Shown here in pieces: positions 19,842 through 28,940 of a DNA stretch of 64,000 bases (position 1 is its first letter; each line of letters begins with the position of its first letter). The stretch comes from JAFASC01 sp036265935 (lineage in GTDB: Bacteria; Pseudomonadota; Alphaproteobacteria; Rhizobiales; Beijerinckiaceae): contig DATAOB010000047.1 of assembly GCA_036265935.1 (NCBI GenBank), forward strand, positions 15,932 through 79,931. Reading direction: 5' to 3'. A program made the translations under genes and the position numbers. The notes under the pieces are model-generated. The model was not told the origin of the DNA, searched no databases, and saw nothing but the letters and a program-made list of their open reading frames with translations.

Positions 19842-20846
19842 ATGGCTTTGCCCCCGCGGATGCGTGAGATTCATTTCGACGGAAAAGGCGGGCCGGAGGT
19901 GATCCGCGTTCGCGAGGTTGACGTGCCCAAAGTGGCACCCGGCAAGGTTCTGGTCGAAGTCGTCGCCGCCGGAATCAACCGCCCCGACGTCGCGCAGCGC
20001 GCCGGCGCCTATCCGCCGCCGCCGGGCGAAAGCGAGGTCCCGGGGCTGGAGATTGCCGGGCGTATCGTTGCTGTCGGGGATGGCGTCAAGAACCTTAAGG
20101 TCGGCGATCAAACCTGCGCTCTCGTCGGATCGGGTGGCTATGCCGAATATGCGCTCGCCGATGCGTCGCTTTGCCTGCCGCGGCCAAAGCCGCTCAGCAT
20201 GGAGGAAGCCGGCGGCATTCCGGAAAACTATTTCACCGTTTACGACAACGTGTTCACGCGCGGGCGGCTGAAAAGCGGCGAGACGTTTCTCGTCCATGGC
20301 GGCTCGTCAGGCATCGGCTCGACCGCGATCCAGCTCGCCAAACAATTTGGCGCGACGGTGATCGCGACGGCGGGTTCACCCGACAAATGCGCGTTCTGCC
20401 GCACGCTCGGCGCCGCTCACGCAATTGATTATCGCGGGCAGGATTTCGTCGAGGAGGTGAGGAAGATCACGGACAAAAAAGGCGTCGACGTCATTCTCGA
20501 TATGGTCGGCGGTGCCTACATTCCGAAGAATATCTCCATCCTTGCCATCGAAGGTCGGCTCGTGCAGATCGCCTTTCTCGGTGGCTCCAAGGTTGAGCAG
20601 CTGGATTACACGCCGGTGATGGTGCGACGCCTGACGCTGACGGGTTCCACCTTGCGTCCGCGCCCCGTCGCACTGAAAGCGGCGATCGCCGAGGAATTAT
20701 ACAAGCACGTCTGGCCGCTACTTGAGCAAGGCAGCGTGAAACCCGTCATTCACGCCACGTTCCCGTTGGAGGAAGCGCGGCGCGCGCACGAACTGATGGA
20801 ATCATCGAGCCATCTCGGCAAGATCGTGCTGACGACAGGAAAATGA
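19842..20846 (+). CDS. NAD(P)H-quinone oxidoreductase, zinc-independent MDR family (QOR/PIG3-like)
   Basis: About 334 residues. GroES-like N-terminal domain (VEVVAAGINRPDVAQRAGAYPPPPG, PGLEIAGRIVAVGDGV), then the NADPH Rossmann domain (GETFLVHGGSSGIGSTAIQLAKQFGATVIATAGSPDKCAFC, GVDVILDMVGG). The zinc-ligand cysteines of alcohol dehydrogenases are missing and the PIG3/quinone-reductase motif NRPDVAQRAG is present. AAGGAGAG before the ATG at 19842 fixes the start; the frame upstream of that is not coding. Probably reduces quinones or short enones in the cytoplasm. Confidence 0.92.
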   Translation: MALPPRMREIHFDGKGGPEVIRVREVDVPKVAPGKVLVEVVAAGINRPDVAQRAGAYPPPPGESEVPGLEIAGRIVAVGDGVKNLKVGDQTCALVGSGGYAEYALADASLCLPRPKPLSMEEAGGIPENYFTVYDNVFTRGRLKSGETFLVHGGSSGIGSTAIQLAKQFGATVIATAGSPDKCAFCRTLGAAHAIDYRGQDFVEEVRKITDKKGVDVILDMVGGAYIPKNISILAIEGRLVQIAFLGGSKVEQLDYTPVMVRRLTLTGSTLRPRPVALKAAIAEELYKHVWPLLEQGSVKPVIHATFPLEEARRAHELMESSSHLGKIVLTTGK

Positions 20847-20938
20847 TTCGCATTCCCGGACGCGCGCAGCGCGATCCGGACCCAGAGCAAACGCATCTGC
20901 CCCTGGACCGGGATCGCCTTCGGCGTCCGGGGTATGGA
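20847..20938. repeat. Dispersed palindromic intergenic repeat (copy 3)
   Basis: Begins right after the quinone oxidoreductase stop. Two palindromic halves, CCCGGACGCGCGCAGCGCGATCC-type and CCGGGATCGCCTTCGGCGTCCGG-type, flank GAGCAAACGCATCT (20885-20898), the exact reverse complement of the 14-mer in copy 2. It lies between convergent genes. Confidence 0.75.
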
Positions 20939-20939
20939 G

Positions 20940-23867
20940 TCAGACAAGCGCCCCTGCAATCACCTCTGCCACATGCAACGGCTTCCTCGCCGTGCCATGC
21001 TCGATTTGATGCCGACAGGAAAAACCGTCGGCGACGATGAGCGAGTCCGCATCCGAGCCGCGCACCGCGGGGAATAGCGTCAGCTCACCCATCGCCATCG
21101 AAACATCGTATGTCTCGGCTTGATAGCCGAACGCGCCGGCCATGCCACAACACGAGGATTCGATCGGCTTCACGTCGAGTCCGGGCACGAGACGCAGTGC
21201 CGTTTCAACGGAGCCGAATGCGCCAAAAGCTTTTTGATGGCAATGGCCGTGCAGATGCGCTGTGCGCTTCGTCTCGCCAAGAGGGAGCATGAGTCTCCCC
21301 GCTTCGGCCTCGCGTGCCAAAAGCTCCTCGAAGAGTAGCGCTTGGTCGGCAATCATCCGCGACTCCTCGCCGGGAAACAGCGCCAGCAATTCGTCGCGGA
21401 GCGTCAACAAGCACGACGGCTCCAGCCCGATGACCGGCACGCCGCGTTTCGCAAATGGTAGCAGCGCATCGCGCGTGCGCGAAAGCTCGCGCCGTGCGCC
21501 AGGGACATTGCCGACCGAGAGGTGCGTGCGACCGCAGCAGAGCGCGCGCTTGCTCCCGGCATGGCGTGGCAGATGCACACGGTAATTCGCCACGACGAGA
21601 ACGTTGAGCGCCGCTTCGATCGTCTCCCGCTCGAAGGCGCGGTTGAAGGTATCGGCAAAAAGCACGACCTCGCCTGCTTTGCCGCTGCCCATGCTTGCCG
21701 CCGGCTCGCGAAAGCGATCGCGGCGCCAACGCGGCAGCGGCCGCTGATGCGCCAATCGCATCATTTTCTCGCTGGCACGCGCGAGCGTCGGGATCTGGTC
21801 GCGCAGATTCATCAGCGGCGCAAGCACCGCGCCGATCCCGGCATAATCCGGCAGATGCGCAACGATCTTGTCGCGCAGCGAGAATCCATATTTCGCGGCG
21901 CGCGCCGCCTGCACCTCAATCTTCATCCGCGCTACATCCACCCCGGTCGGGCATTCGCGCCGGCAGCCTTTACACGACACGCAGAGGCTCAGCGTGTCGC
22001 GCACGCCCGCGGAGGTCAGCGCCTCAGCTGCGAGCTGTCCCGAGAGCGCCAGCCGCAGCGTGTTGGCGCGCCCGCGCGTCACATCGCGCTCGTCGCAGGT
22101 GACGCGATAAGACGGACACATGACACCGCCCACCGATTTCCGGCAGGCGCCGTTATTGTTGCACATCTCCGTCGCGCCCTGGAGACCGGCGGCGCCGCCC
22201 GGCCATGCCGACCAATCGAGCACGGGCTGAAATTCCGAGCGTCCGTAATTCGGGCCGTAGCGCAGCAGATTGGGGTCATCGAATTTCGGCGGATCGACAA
22301 TGCGATGCGGGTTCAGCGCGTCGTCGGGATCAAACAGCGTCTTCACCTCGCCGAAGGCGCGAATGAGACGCGGCCCGAACATCTTCTCGTGGAATTCCGA
22401 GCGCACGATGCCGTCGCCGTGCTCGCCCGAATGCGAGCCTTTGTACTCGCGTACGATGGCAAAGGCTTCTTCCGCGATGGCACGCATGCGTTTCAAATCG
22501 AGATCGAGCTTCAGATTGAGCAACGGGCGCACATGCAGACAGCCTTCCGAGGCGTGCGCATAGAACGTCCCCTTCGTTCGGTTGCGCGCGAACACCTCAT
22601 TGAGCCGTTCCGTATAATCGGCGAGATGCTCGAGAGGCACGGCGCAATCCTCGATGAACGAGACGGGCTTGCGCTCGTCGCGCATCGACATCATGACGTT
22701 GAGGCCCGCGGCGCGAAAATCGGCGAACGCCGTCTGCGTCGTGCGATCGGCGACTTCGACGACGCCGCCCCATTTGCGCCGCTCGCGATCGAAGCCGAAG
22801 CCGAGATCGCCCATGAGCTCGCCGAGCTGCGCAACGCGCCGCAGATTCTCCGCCTGATCGTCATCGGCGAATTCGACGAGAAGCAGCGCTTCCGGCTCGC
22901 CCTTGATCACGCGCTCGATCAGCGGCCGGAACATCGCGATGTCGCGACCGAGCGCAATCATCGTCGCATCAACGAGTTCGACCGCGATCGGCTTCAGGCG
23001 GACGATGTGCTGCGCGCAATCCATCGCTTCGTAGAAGGAGCCGAAATGCGCCACGCCCAGCGCGCGGTTGCCAATCACCGGCGACAGCTTCAACTCGATC
23101 GCGGTCGAGAGTGCCAGCGTGCCTTCCGACCCGACGAGCAGATGCGCGAGATTGATCTCGCGATCCGGCGCAAGCGCATCGAGGTTATAACCGCCAACGC
23201 GGCGCTGCACCTTGGGAAAGCGCGCTGCCACTTCGGCCGCCTCGTGCCGGCCGATGGCGAGGAGATCGCGCGTCAGCGCCTCAAGGCGCGAAGGCACATT
23301 GCTGGCGCTCGGGGCCGTGTCGATCACGCCGAAATGCCCCGCGGTTCCGTCGGCAAGAACGCCGTCGATCGCGATCACATTGTCGCGCATTGTACCGTAG
23401 CGCAGCGAGCGTCCGCCGCAGGAATTGTTGCCGGCCATGCCGCCGATCGTGGCGCGCGAGGCAGTTGACACATCGACTGGAAACCACAAACCGTGTGGCA
23501 CGAGCTGCCGGTTCAAATCGTCGAGCACGATGCCTGGCTCGACGGTGCAACGGCGTACCGCAACGTCGAGCGACAAGATGCGGTTCAAGTATTTCGACGT
23601 GTCGACGATCAGGCCTTCATTGATCGTCTGCCCACATTGCGAGGTGCCGCCGCCGCGAAACGTCACCGGCACGCGCTCTTCGCGCGCCAAAGCCAGCGCC
23701 GTGAGCGCGCCTTCGCTGGTGCGCGGCGCGACGACTCCCGCGGGCATGACTTGATAAGAAGAAGCGTCCGTCGCGTAACGTCCGCGCGAAAAACGGTCGA
23801 AGAGAATGTCGCCGTCGACCGCGCGCTGCAAACGCCGCTCGAGGCCCGGGTGGAGAGCCGCCGTCAC
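20940..23867 (-). CDS. FAD-linked oxidase fused to an iron-sulfur/CCG subunit (D-2-hydroxyglutarate or D-lactate dehydrogenase type, YdiJ-like)
   Basis: About 975 residues. N-terminal vanillyl-alcohol-oxidase-type FAD domain (VPVTFRGGGTSQCGQTINEGLIVD, ATIGGMAGNNSCGGRSLRYG, LLVGSEGTLALSTAIELKL), the FAD_oxidase_C part (YAHASEGCLHVRPLLNLK, SGEHGDGIVRSEF), then a ferredoxin-like cluster site (SLCVSCKGCRRECPTGVD) and two CCG domains (KRALCCGRTH; HCHQKAFG ... ESSCCGMAGAFGY). This fused architecture is that of E. coli YdiJ, a D-2-hydroxyglutarate dehydrogenase, and of D-lactate dehydrogenase relatives; D-2-hydroxy acids are oxidised and electrons pass to the quinone pool. It overlaps mutL by 4 bases (ATGA). 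Confidence 0.92.
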   Translation of the reverse strand: MTAALHPGLERRLQRAVDGDILFDRFSRGRYATDASSYQVMPAGVVAPRTSEGALTALALAREERVPVTFRGGGTSQCGQTINEGLIVDTSKYLNRILSLDVAVRRCTVEPGIVLDDLNRQLVPHGLWFPVDVSTASRATIGGMAGNNSCGGRSLRYGTMRDNVIAIDGVLADGTAGHFGVIDTAPSASNVPSRLEALTRDLLAIGRHEAAEVAARFPKVQRRVGGYNLDALAPDREINLAHLLVGSEGTLALSTAIELKLSPVIGNRALGVAHFGSFYEAMDCAQHIVRLKPIAVELVDATMIALGRDIAMFRPLIERVIKGEPEALLLVEFADDDQAENLRRVAQLGELMGDLGFGFDRERRKWGGVVEVADRTTQTAFADFRAAGLNVMMSMRDERKPVSFIEDCAVPLEHLADYTERLNEVFARNRTKGTFYAHASEGCLHVRPLLNLKLDLDLKRMRAIAEEAFAIVREYKGSHSGEHGDGIVRSEFHEKMFGPRLIRAFGEVKTLFDPDDALNPHRIVDPPKFDDPNLLRYGPNYGRSEFQPVLDWSAWPGGAAGLQGATEMCNNNGACRKSVGGVMCPSYRVTCDERDVTRGRANTLRLALSGQLAAEALTSAGVRDTLSLCVSCKGCRRECPTGVDVARMKIEVQAARAAKYGFSLRDKIVAHLPDYAGIGAVLAPLMNLRDQIPTLARASEKMMRLAHQRPLPRWRRDRFREPAASMGSGKAGEVVLFADTFNRAFERETIEAALNVLVVANYRVHLPRHAGSKRALCCGRTHLSVGNVPGARRELSRTRDALLPFAKRGVPVIGLEPSCLLTLRDELLALFPGEESRMIADQALLFEELLAREAEAGRLMLPLGETKRTAHLHGHCHQKAFGAFGSVETALRLVPGLDVKPIESSCCGMAGAFGYQAETYDVSMAMGELTLFPAVRGSDADSLIVADGFSCRHQIEHGTARKPLHVAEVIAGALV

Positions 23868-25681
23868 CTTCGTTTGAACAGCCGCTCGATATCGGCGAGC
23901 TTTAGTTCAATGTAAGTCGGGCGGCCGTGATTGCACTGACCGGAGGCCGGCGTCGCCTCCATCTCACGCAACAGTGCATTCATCTCCTCGGCGTTGAGCC
24001 GCCGCCCGGCGCGCACGGAATTGTGGCACGCGAGCGTCGCCAGCACTTTGTCCAGCGAGCGCTCGAGCGCGCCGGCGCTATCGTCTTCCGCCAGCCGATC
24101 GGCAATGTCCCGCAGGAGCTTGCGTGCATCGGCGTTCTGCAGAAGCGCCGGCATTTCGCGCACCAGCACCGCGCCGGGGCCGAAACTCTCGACGATAAGA
24201 CCCAACTCAGCGAGAGCATCCGCCGCTGCAACAATCCGCGCGACGTCGCTCTGCTCCATGTCGACCACCGCCGGCACGAGCAGCGCCTGGCGCGCGATGC
24301 CATGCGTGTCGCGCTGACGCTTCAGGTGTTCATAGACGAGCCGCTCATGCGCCGCATGCTGATCGACGAGAACGATGCCGTCGCGCGTCTGCGCGACAAT
24401 GTAGTTTTCGTGGAGCTGCGCGCGTGCCGCGCCGAGCGGCGCTTCCACTGCTTCCGGCGCCGGCGGTGCCACGCCCGCGCGCGCATCGGCGGCGGGGGCA
24501 TCTATGACAAAGGCGCGCTGCTCCTGCTCGGCAAAGCCGTCGGCAATATGTCCCGGTGCAGCGAGCGAGCGCCGCCAATCATAGGTCGGCTGCGCCGTGC
24601 CACGTGACAGAATATGCAGCGCGCTACGGCCACCTTCATTCGAGGCGCGATGTCGCGCGCCGGCCAGCGCTTCCTTCAGCGCGCCGATGAGCAATCCGCG
24701 CACGAGGCCGGCATCGCGAAACCGCACTTCCGCCTTTGCTGGATGCACGTTGACGTCGACCTCGCGCGGCGGACAGGCGACGAACAGCGCGACGACGCCA
24801 TGCCGGTCCGCCGGGAGGAAATCGAGATAGGCCGCGCGCACCGCACTCGCGAGCAATTTGTCGCGCACCGGACGGCCGTTGACGAACATGAACTGCTGCA
24901 GCGCATTGGCGCGGTTGTAGGTCGGCAGGCCAGCATGGCCGGTGAGCGCGAAAGCTTCGCGGGCCGCATCGATCGCCACGCAATCCTGCGCGAAATCGCG
25001 GCCGAGCACATCGGCAAGCCGGCGCGCGAGCGCGTCGGGTCCATGCGTCGCGGCATAATCTAAGCTGGCGCCGGACTCGCTTGCGAGCGAAAACCGAACG
25101 CCCGGATGCGCGATCGCGAGCCGCTTCACGACATCGGCGACAGCTTGCGCTTCGGCGCGCTCACCCTTCAAGAACTTCAGCCGCGCCGGCACGCTTAAAA
25201 ACAGGTCGCGCACTTCGACACGCGTGCCTTTGGCGCGCGCGCAGGGAACGACCGCGCCCTTGTCGCCGAACGAGACGACAATGCGCGCGCCGTGTAGCGC
25301 ATCCGCCGCGCGCGTCTCGATCAGGAGCTCGGCCACCGAGCCGATCGACGGCAGCGCCTCGCCGCGAAAGCCGAGCGTCGCGATCGCTGAGAGATCGCCA
25401 TCGGGCAGTTTCGATGTGGCATGGCGATCGACCGCAAGCGCCAAATCCTCCGCGCTCATGCCGTGCCCGTCGTCGCTGATGCGGATCAGCCGCCGCCCAC
25501 CCGCCTCAATGACGATCTCAACGCGGCTCGCGGCGGCGTCGAGCGCGTTCTCGACGAGCTCCTTCACCACGGAGGCAGGACGCTCGACGACCTCGCCTGC
25601 GGCGATGCGATCGACAAGCACCGGGTCGAGACGGCGGACCGGTGCGGCGGGCGGCGAATCGAAGGCGGCGGCAAGGGACAT
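23864..25681 (-). CDS. mutL: DNA mismatch repair protein MutL with endonuclease motif
   Basis: About 605 residues. GHKL ATPase domain: ELVENALDA (E44, N45), DDGHGMSAEDL and GFRGEALPSI; transducer domain with FVNGRPVRDK. The C-terminal dimerisation domain carries DQHAAHERLVYE, an intact DQHA-x2-E-x4-E endonuclease motif, and CNHGRPTYIEL near the end, so this MutL should nick DNA itself, as expected where MutH is absent. The ATG at 25681 begins MSLAAAFDSPP, just ahead of the conserved RIAAGEVVERP; the open frame extends far upstream on the opposite side of the HAD gene and is not coding there. Confidence 0.96.
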   Translation of the reverse strand: MSLAAAFDSPPAAPVRRLDPVLVDRIAAGEVVERPASVVKELVENALDAAASRVEIVIEAGGRRLIRISDDGHGMSAEDLALAVDRHATSKLPDGDLSAIATLGFRGEALPSIGSVAELLIETRAADALHGARIVVSFGDKGAVVPCARAKGTRVEVRDLFLSVPARLKFLKGERAEAQAVADVVKRLAIAHPGVRFSLASESGASLDYAATHGPDALARRLADVLGRDFAQDCVAIDAAREAFALTGHAGLPTYNRANALQQFMFVNGRPVRDKLLASAVRAAYLDFLPADRHGVVALFVACPPREVDVNVHPAKAEVRFRDAGLVRGLLIGALKEALAGARHRASNEGGRSALHILSRGTAQPTYDWRRSLAAPGHIADGFAEQEQRAFVIDAPAADARAGVAPPAPEAVEAPLGAARAQLHENYIVAQTRDGIVLVDQHAAHERLVYEHLKRQRDTHGIARQALLVPAVVDMEQSDVARIVAAADALAELGLIVESFGPGAVLVREMPALLQNADARKLLRDIADRLAEDDSAGALERSLDKVLATLACHNSVRAGRRLNAEEMNALLREMEATPASGQCNHGRPTYIELKLADIERLFKRR

Positions 25682-25731
25682 CGCAAGCGTTTTAGCAGGC
25701 TGGCAGACCAAACGGGAGGCCGTCTCCCACC

Positions 25732-26466
25732 CTAGCCGGCCGCCGCAATCGCCTCCGGTACCTGGGCAATAGTCCGGCAGACCCGGATGCGCCGCGTCGG
25801 CAGAAATCGATCGAACCGCCGCAACATCGCCCAGCGGCCATTGGGCACGTGGATGCCGCGTCCGCCGAGCCGCACGACCGGGCCGACGTCCTCGAAGAAC
25901 CTGTCGCCGACCATGGTCAGCGCGGCAGGCGCGCAGCCGTTCGCGGCGGCGATCCGCGCATAGGTCGCGGCATTCTTGCGGTCGACGATCTCGACCATTC
26001 CGAAGCGATCGAGAAATGGGAAGCAGGCGAGCTTCATCGCCTGGCGGATGAGGTCGCCATGCGTGATGATCCAGAGCGCGTGCCCAGCCTCTTGCAATCG
26101 CGTGAGCGCGCTTTCGAGCCCGGGCGGGCAGCGCAAGGTCAGCCAGTCCATGCATTGCGGAATGGCTTCCACCTGAGCGCGCCAATCGGCGGGAATGTCG
26201 CGATCGCAAATCTCGCGCGCGCTTTCGATCAGCGCGCGCTGCACGCCCTCGGGCGTGTAACCGCATTGGCGCAAGCGCCGGCGGAAGGCCTCCCGTATGC
26301 CGGGATGCGGCAGGCCTTCGGTCGACAGGCGCTTGCAATCGCGTTCCCAGCGCTTCTCATCAGTGTCGTCGATCCATAGCGTGTCGTCGGCGTCGAAGGC
26401 GACGACGCTCTGCGGCCTCTCCGCGCCGATATCCGGCTTGGCTTTGCATTCGATGGACTTAAGCAT
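25732..26466 (-). CDS. HAD-superfamily hydrolase
   Basis: About 244 residues with all four HAD motifs: VVAFDADDTLW (nucleophile Asp), LWIITHGD (motif II Thr), a Lys in VEIVDRKNAATYA (motif III) and MVGDRFFEDVGP (motif IV acids). The helical cap lies between motifs I and II (ERDCKRLSTEG...IREAFRRRL). It most resembles phosphoglycolate-phosphatase-like HAD proteins of rhizobia; substrate unknown. The ATG at 26466 begins MLKSIECKAKPD, directly ahead of motif I; upstream in-frame sequence overlaps the divergent promoter region and is left out. Confidence 0.88.
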   Translation of the reverse strand: MLKSIECKAKPDIGAERPQSVVAFDADDTLWIDDTDEKRWERDCKRLSTEGLPHPGIREAFRRRLRQCGYTPEGVQRALIESAREICDRDIPADWRAQVEAIPQCMDWLTLRCPPGLESALTRLQEAGHALWIITHGDLIRQAMKLACFPFLDRFGMVEIVDRKNAATYARIAAANGCAPAALTMVGDRFFEDVGPVVRLGGRGIHVPNGRWAMLRRFDRFLPTRRIRVCRTIAQVPEAIAAAG

Positions 26467-26578
26467 TGCGGTACGGCAATGTTTTTGCACGCCGCCGCGT
26501 TCCCGCTCCAGCAAAGGTGAATGATTTCGCCGCACCCGATCAGCCAAACCTCGAGCAATCTCGAAACAGGAGAGTGTC

Positions 26579-26788
26579 ATGGATCACGTGTACAAAATAA
26601 CCGAGCTTGTCGGCTCGTCGGAAAAGTCGATCGAGGACGCCATACAGACGGCGATCTCGCGGGCGTCGAAGACGCTGCGGAATTTGCGCTGGTTCGAGGT
26701 CGAGCAGATACGCGGCCACATTGCCGATGACGGCGTGCATCATTATCAGGTCAGTTTGCGCGTCGGCTTCACGCTGCAGGAGAAGTGA
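26579..26788 (+). CDS. Dodecin, flavin-storage protein
   Basis: Sixty-nine residues, the usual dodecin length. It starts MDHVYKITELVGSS and contains SIEDAIQTAISRASKTLRNLRWFEV, where the Trp stacks on the flavin, then VEQIRGHIADD and HHYQVSLRVGFTLQ. Dodecins assemble as 12-mers that bind riboflavin, FMN or FAD and protect free flavins from light and reactions. A clear CAGGAGAG ribosome-binding site lies ahead of the ATG. It is divergent from the HAD gene and followed at 72 bases by an MFS gene, which may share its transcript. Confidence 0.95.
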   Translation: MDHVYKITELVGSSEKSIEDAIQTAISRASKTLRNLRWFEVEQIRGHIADDGVHHYQVSLRVGFTLQEK

Positions 26789-26860
26789 ACGCGAAAACTT
26801 CGAGCCCAAGCGAAGGTTTATGATTTGCGCCGCGCGCGCGGACATGGTCAGTCGCGCCTG

Positions 26861-28111
26861 ATGCTGCAAGTCCCGAAACCGACGCGGGCCGCGACGCTTG
26901 ATGAGACCTCGCCGAGCTATCCCGGCTGGCGGGTCGTCATCGCGTGTTTCACGATCGCGATGTTTGCCTGGGGCTTTGGCTTCTACGGCCATGGCGTCTT
27001 TCTCGCCGAATTGCGTGCGACCCGCGGCTGGTCGGCCTCGCTTATCTCCGGCGCGACCACACTGTATTATTTAGTCGGCGCGCTCGCCGTAATTTACGTG
27101 AGCGACGCGATCCGCCGCTTCGGCCCGCGATGGGTGATGCTCGCCGGCGTTTTGATGATCGCCACGGCCGGGCTGCTTGTCGGCATCGTCGCGGCGCCAT
27201 GGCAGCTCTATGCCGTCTATCTCCTGATGTCGGCGGGATGGGCGGCGACCACGGTCGGCGCGATTTCCAATGTGCTGGGTCTATGGTTTTCCGCCCGGCG
27301 CGGACTTGCGATCAATCTCGCGCTCAACGGCGCCAGCATGGCGGGCGTGGTGGTCATCCCGGCACTGGTAGTGCTCATCGACAAGATCGGCTTCGAGCCG
27401 GCGGTTGCGGTTGTCAGCGGTGTGATGCTGGCACTGATCCTGCCGATGGTGTTTTTCTGGGTCGAGCGGCCGGCCGTCGCGCTCGTCCATCGCCCGAACT
27501 TGGATGCCGCGGGCAAGGTGATTGCGCCATGGACGCGTGCCGACGCGCTACGCTCCTGGCGCTTCTGGTCGATCGGTCTGCCTTTCTCGCTCGCTCTCAT
27601 GGCGCAGGCCGGTTTTCTTGTGCACGAGATTGCCATTCTGGAGCCGAGCCTCGGGCGCGCTCAGGCCGGCATTGCGGTCGCCGTCACGACGGGGATGGCG
27701 ATTGTCGGGCGGTTGACGCTCGGGATGGTAATCGACCGCTTCGATCAGCGCGCGGTCACGGCGCTGTCGCTTGCCTCGCAGGTGATCGCGCTCGCGGTGA
27801 TGATTGCGACACGCGAGTCGCTGCCGCTATTCGTTGCGGTGGCGATTTTCGGCTTCTCGGTGGGTAATCTCATCACCTTTCCGGCACTCATCGTACAGCG
27901 CGAATTCGAGCCGGCATCGTTCGGCATGCTGACTGCGCTGGTCAGTTCGATCTGGCAGATCGGCGCCTCGAGCGGACCGCTTTTGCTTGGCGCCATCCAC
28001 GATCTGGCCAGAAGTTACACCGCGCCGATTTTAGTTTGCGCCGCGCTCGATGCTGCGGCGGCTGTCGTAATCCTGATGCGACCGCGGGTTCAGCGCCGCA
28101 CGATCACGTAA
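26861..28111 (+). CDS. MFS transporter
   Basis: About 416 residues with 12 predicted membrane helices, beginning YPGWRVVIACFTIAMFAWGFGFYGHGVF. It resembles the MFS_1 carriers often annotated as monocarboxylate-porter-like in rhizobia: RGWSASLISGATTLYYLVGAL, FSARRGLAINLALNGASMAGVV, and the second-half loop GMVIDRFDQR. The ATG at 26861 is preferred; an upstream TTG in frame at 26825 adds an Arg-rich stretch. The substrate is unknown. The 3' end overlaps the convergent hypothetical gene by 22 bases. Confidence 0.85.
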   Translation: MLQVPKPTRAATLDETSPSYPGWRVVIACFTIAMFAWGFGFYGHGVFLAELRATRGWSASLISGATTLYYLVGALAVIYVSDAIRRFGPRWVMLAGVLMIATAGLLVGIVAAPWQLYAVYLLMSAGWAATTVGAISNVLGLWFSARRGLAINLALNGASMAGVVVIPALVVLIDKIGFEPAVAVVSGVMLALILPMVFFWVERPAVALVHRPNLDAAGKVIAPWTRADALRSWRFWSIGLPFSLALMAQAGFLVHEIAILEPSLGRAQAGIAVAVTTGMAIVGRLTLGMVIDRFDQRAVTALSLASQVIALAVMIATRESLPLFVAVAIFGFSVGNLITFPALIVQREFEPASFGMLTALVSSIWQIGASSGPLLLGAIHDLARSYTAPILVCAALDAAAAVVILMRPRVQRRTIT

Positions 28112-28875
28112 GCGTAAGGCGTAAATCTATCTGGAAGTATGCGCGCTGAGCCGACCATCGGCCGGTGCGCCGGCGGGATGAGCGCGATCTGCGCCTGCGC
28201 CAACGCGACGCTCGTCGGCTTGCGCGGCGGCAGCGGTACGTCGGCCGGTTCCGGCTCTTGCGGCCGCGCCGGCGGCAGCGGCACCGCAGCGGGCGGCGGC
28301 TCGGGTGCGCTTTGCGGCGTCTGGACCTGTTGGGTTTTCACCGGCACCGGCGGCGCGCTCGGCTGCGGTGTCGAGACAGGCGCGGGCGCGTGCGAAGCGG
28401 GCTCCGAGCTCGTCATCAGCGCGCTTTTCATGCCCTCGACAATTTTGGCAAGGCTCGCTTTGTCCTCCGGTGCCGGCGCGGCTTTGGCGACGAGGATGCG
28501 CTTCTCGTTGCAATCGCGCACGCCGAGCGAGATCAGCTCGGCGCCGGAAAGCACCTTATATTCGCGCGTCAGCGTGCCGAGTCGCGCCTGCACCGGCGCG
28601 GGGTAGGTCGAGAACAGTTTCTGCGTCTCGTCCCAGTTGACCATTTTGTTGCGCGGATCGTAAGCGGCATGGAATTTGATCAGGCTATCCGGATACACGC
28701 AGACATTCGGCAGGCTCAAAGCGAGCGTGCAGGCCGAGCGACATTCATGCAGCCGCACTTCGCGATCCTGGGCGCGATAGAGCTCGGTCATCGTGCGGTA
28801 TTGATCGACATAGCCGCCGACGTCCTTGGTGACGATGACGGCAGCGGGCAGCGGAGGCGGATCGAGGTAGCTCAA
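28090..28875 (-). CDS. Hypothetical protein, COG3904-like N-terminal part with Pro-rich tail
   Basis: About 261 residues. The first half has VTKDVGGYVDQYRTM, then LHECRSACTLALSLPNVCVYPDSLIKFHAAYD; such C-x3-C-T motifs with a following KFH are common in rhizobial proteins related to the ClpP/SppA-like COG3904 family, where the Ser in RSACT is a possible nucleophile. Residues 160-230 are rich in Pro, Ala and Val (repeated PLPP and PQEPEPADVPLPPRKP) and look disordered. No signal peptide is visible at the chosen ATG; an upstream start is not evident. The 3' end overlaps the MFS gene by 22 bases. Function unknown. Confidence 0.7.
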   Translation of the reverse strand: MSYLDPPPLPAAVIVTKDVGGYVDQYRTMTELYRAQDREVRLHECRSACTLALSLPNVCVYPDSLIKFHAAYDPRNKMVNWDETQKLFSTYPAPVQARLGTLTREYKVLSGAELISLGVRDCNEKRILVAKAAPAPEDKASLAKIVEGMKSALMTSSEPASHAPAPVSTPQPSAPPVPVKTQQVQTPQSAPEPPPAAVPLPPARPQEPEPADVPLPPRKPTSVALAQAQIALIPPAHRPMVGSARILPDRFTPYAYVIVRR

Positions 28876-28940
28876 GCGGAATCCGAAAAATTGCGCTCGA
28901 GGTTTAGCAAATCATGTGATTCGGGCGGAACGTGCCGCGT

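Noticed and set aside
21522..23468. A 648-residue open frame on the plus strand
   Set aside because: It lies wholly antisense to the dehydrogenase gene, whose domains are all clear. Its translation is Arg/His/Ala-rich without domains, the usual mirror effect of GC-rich codon use.
23864..26338. mutL read as an 824-residue fusion with an upstream domain
   Set aside because: The first 220 residues overlap the HAD gene in another frame on the same strand and have no domain; mutL begins at 25681.
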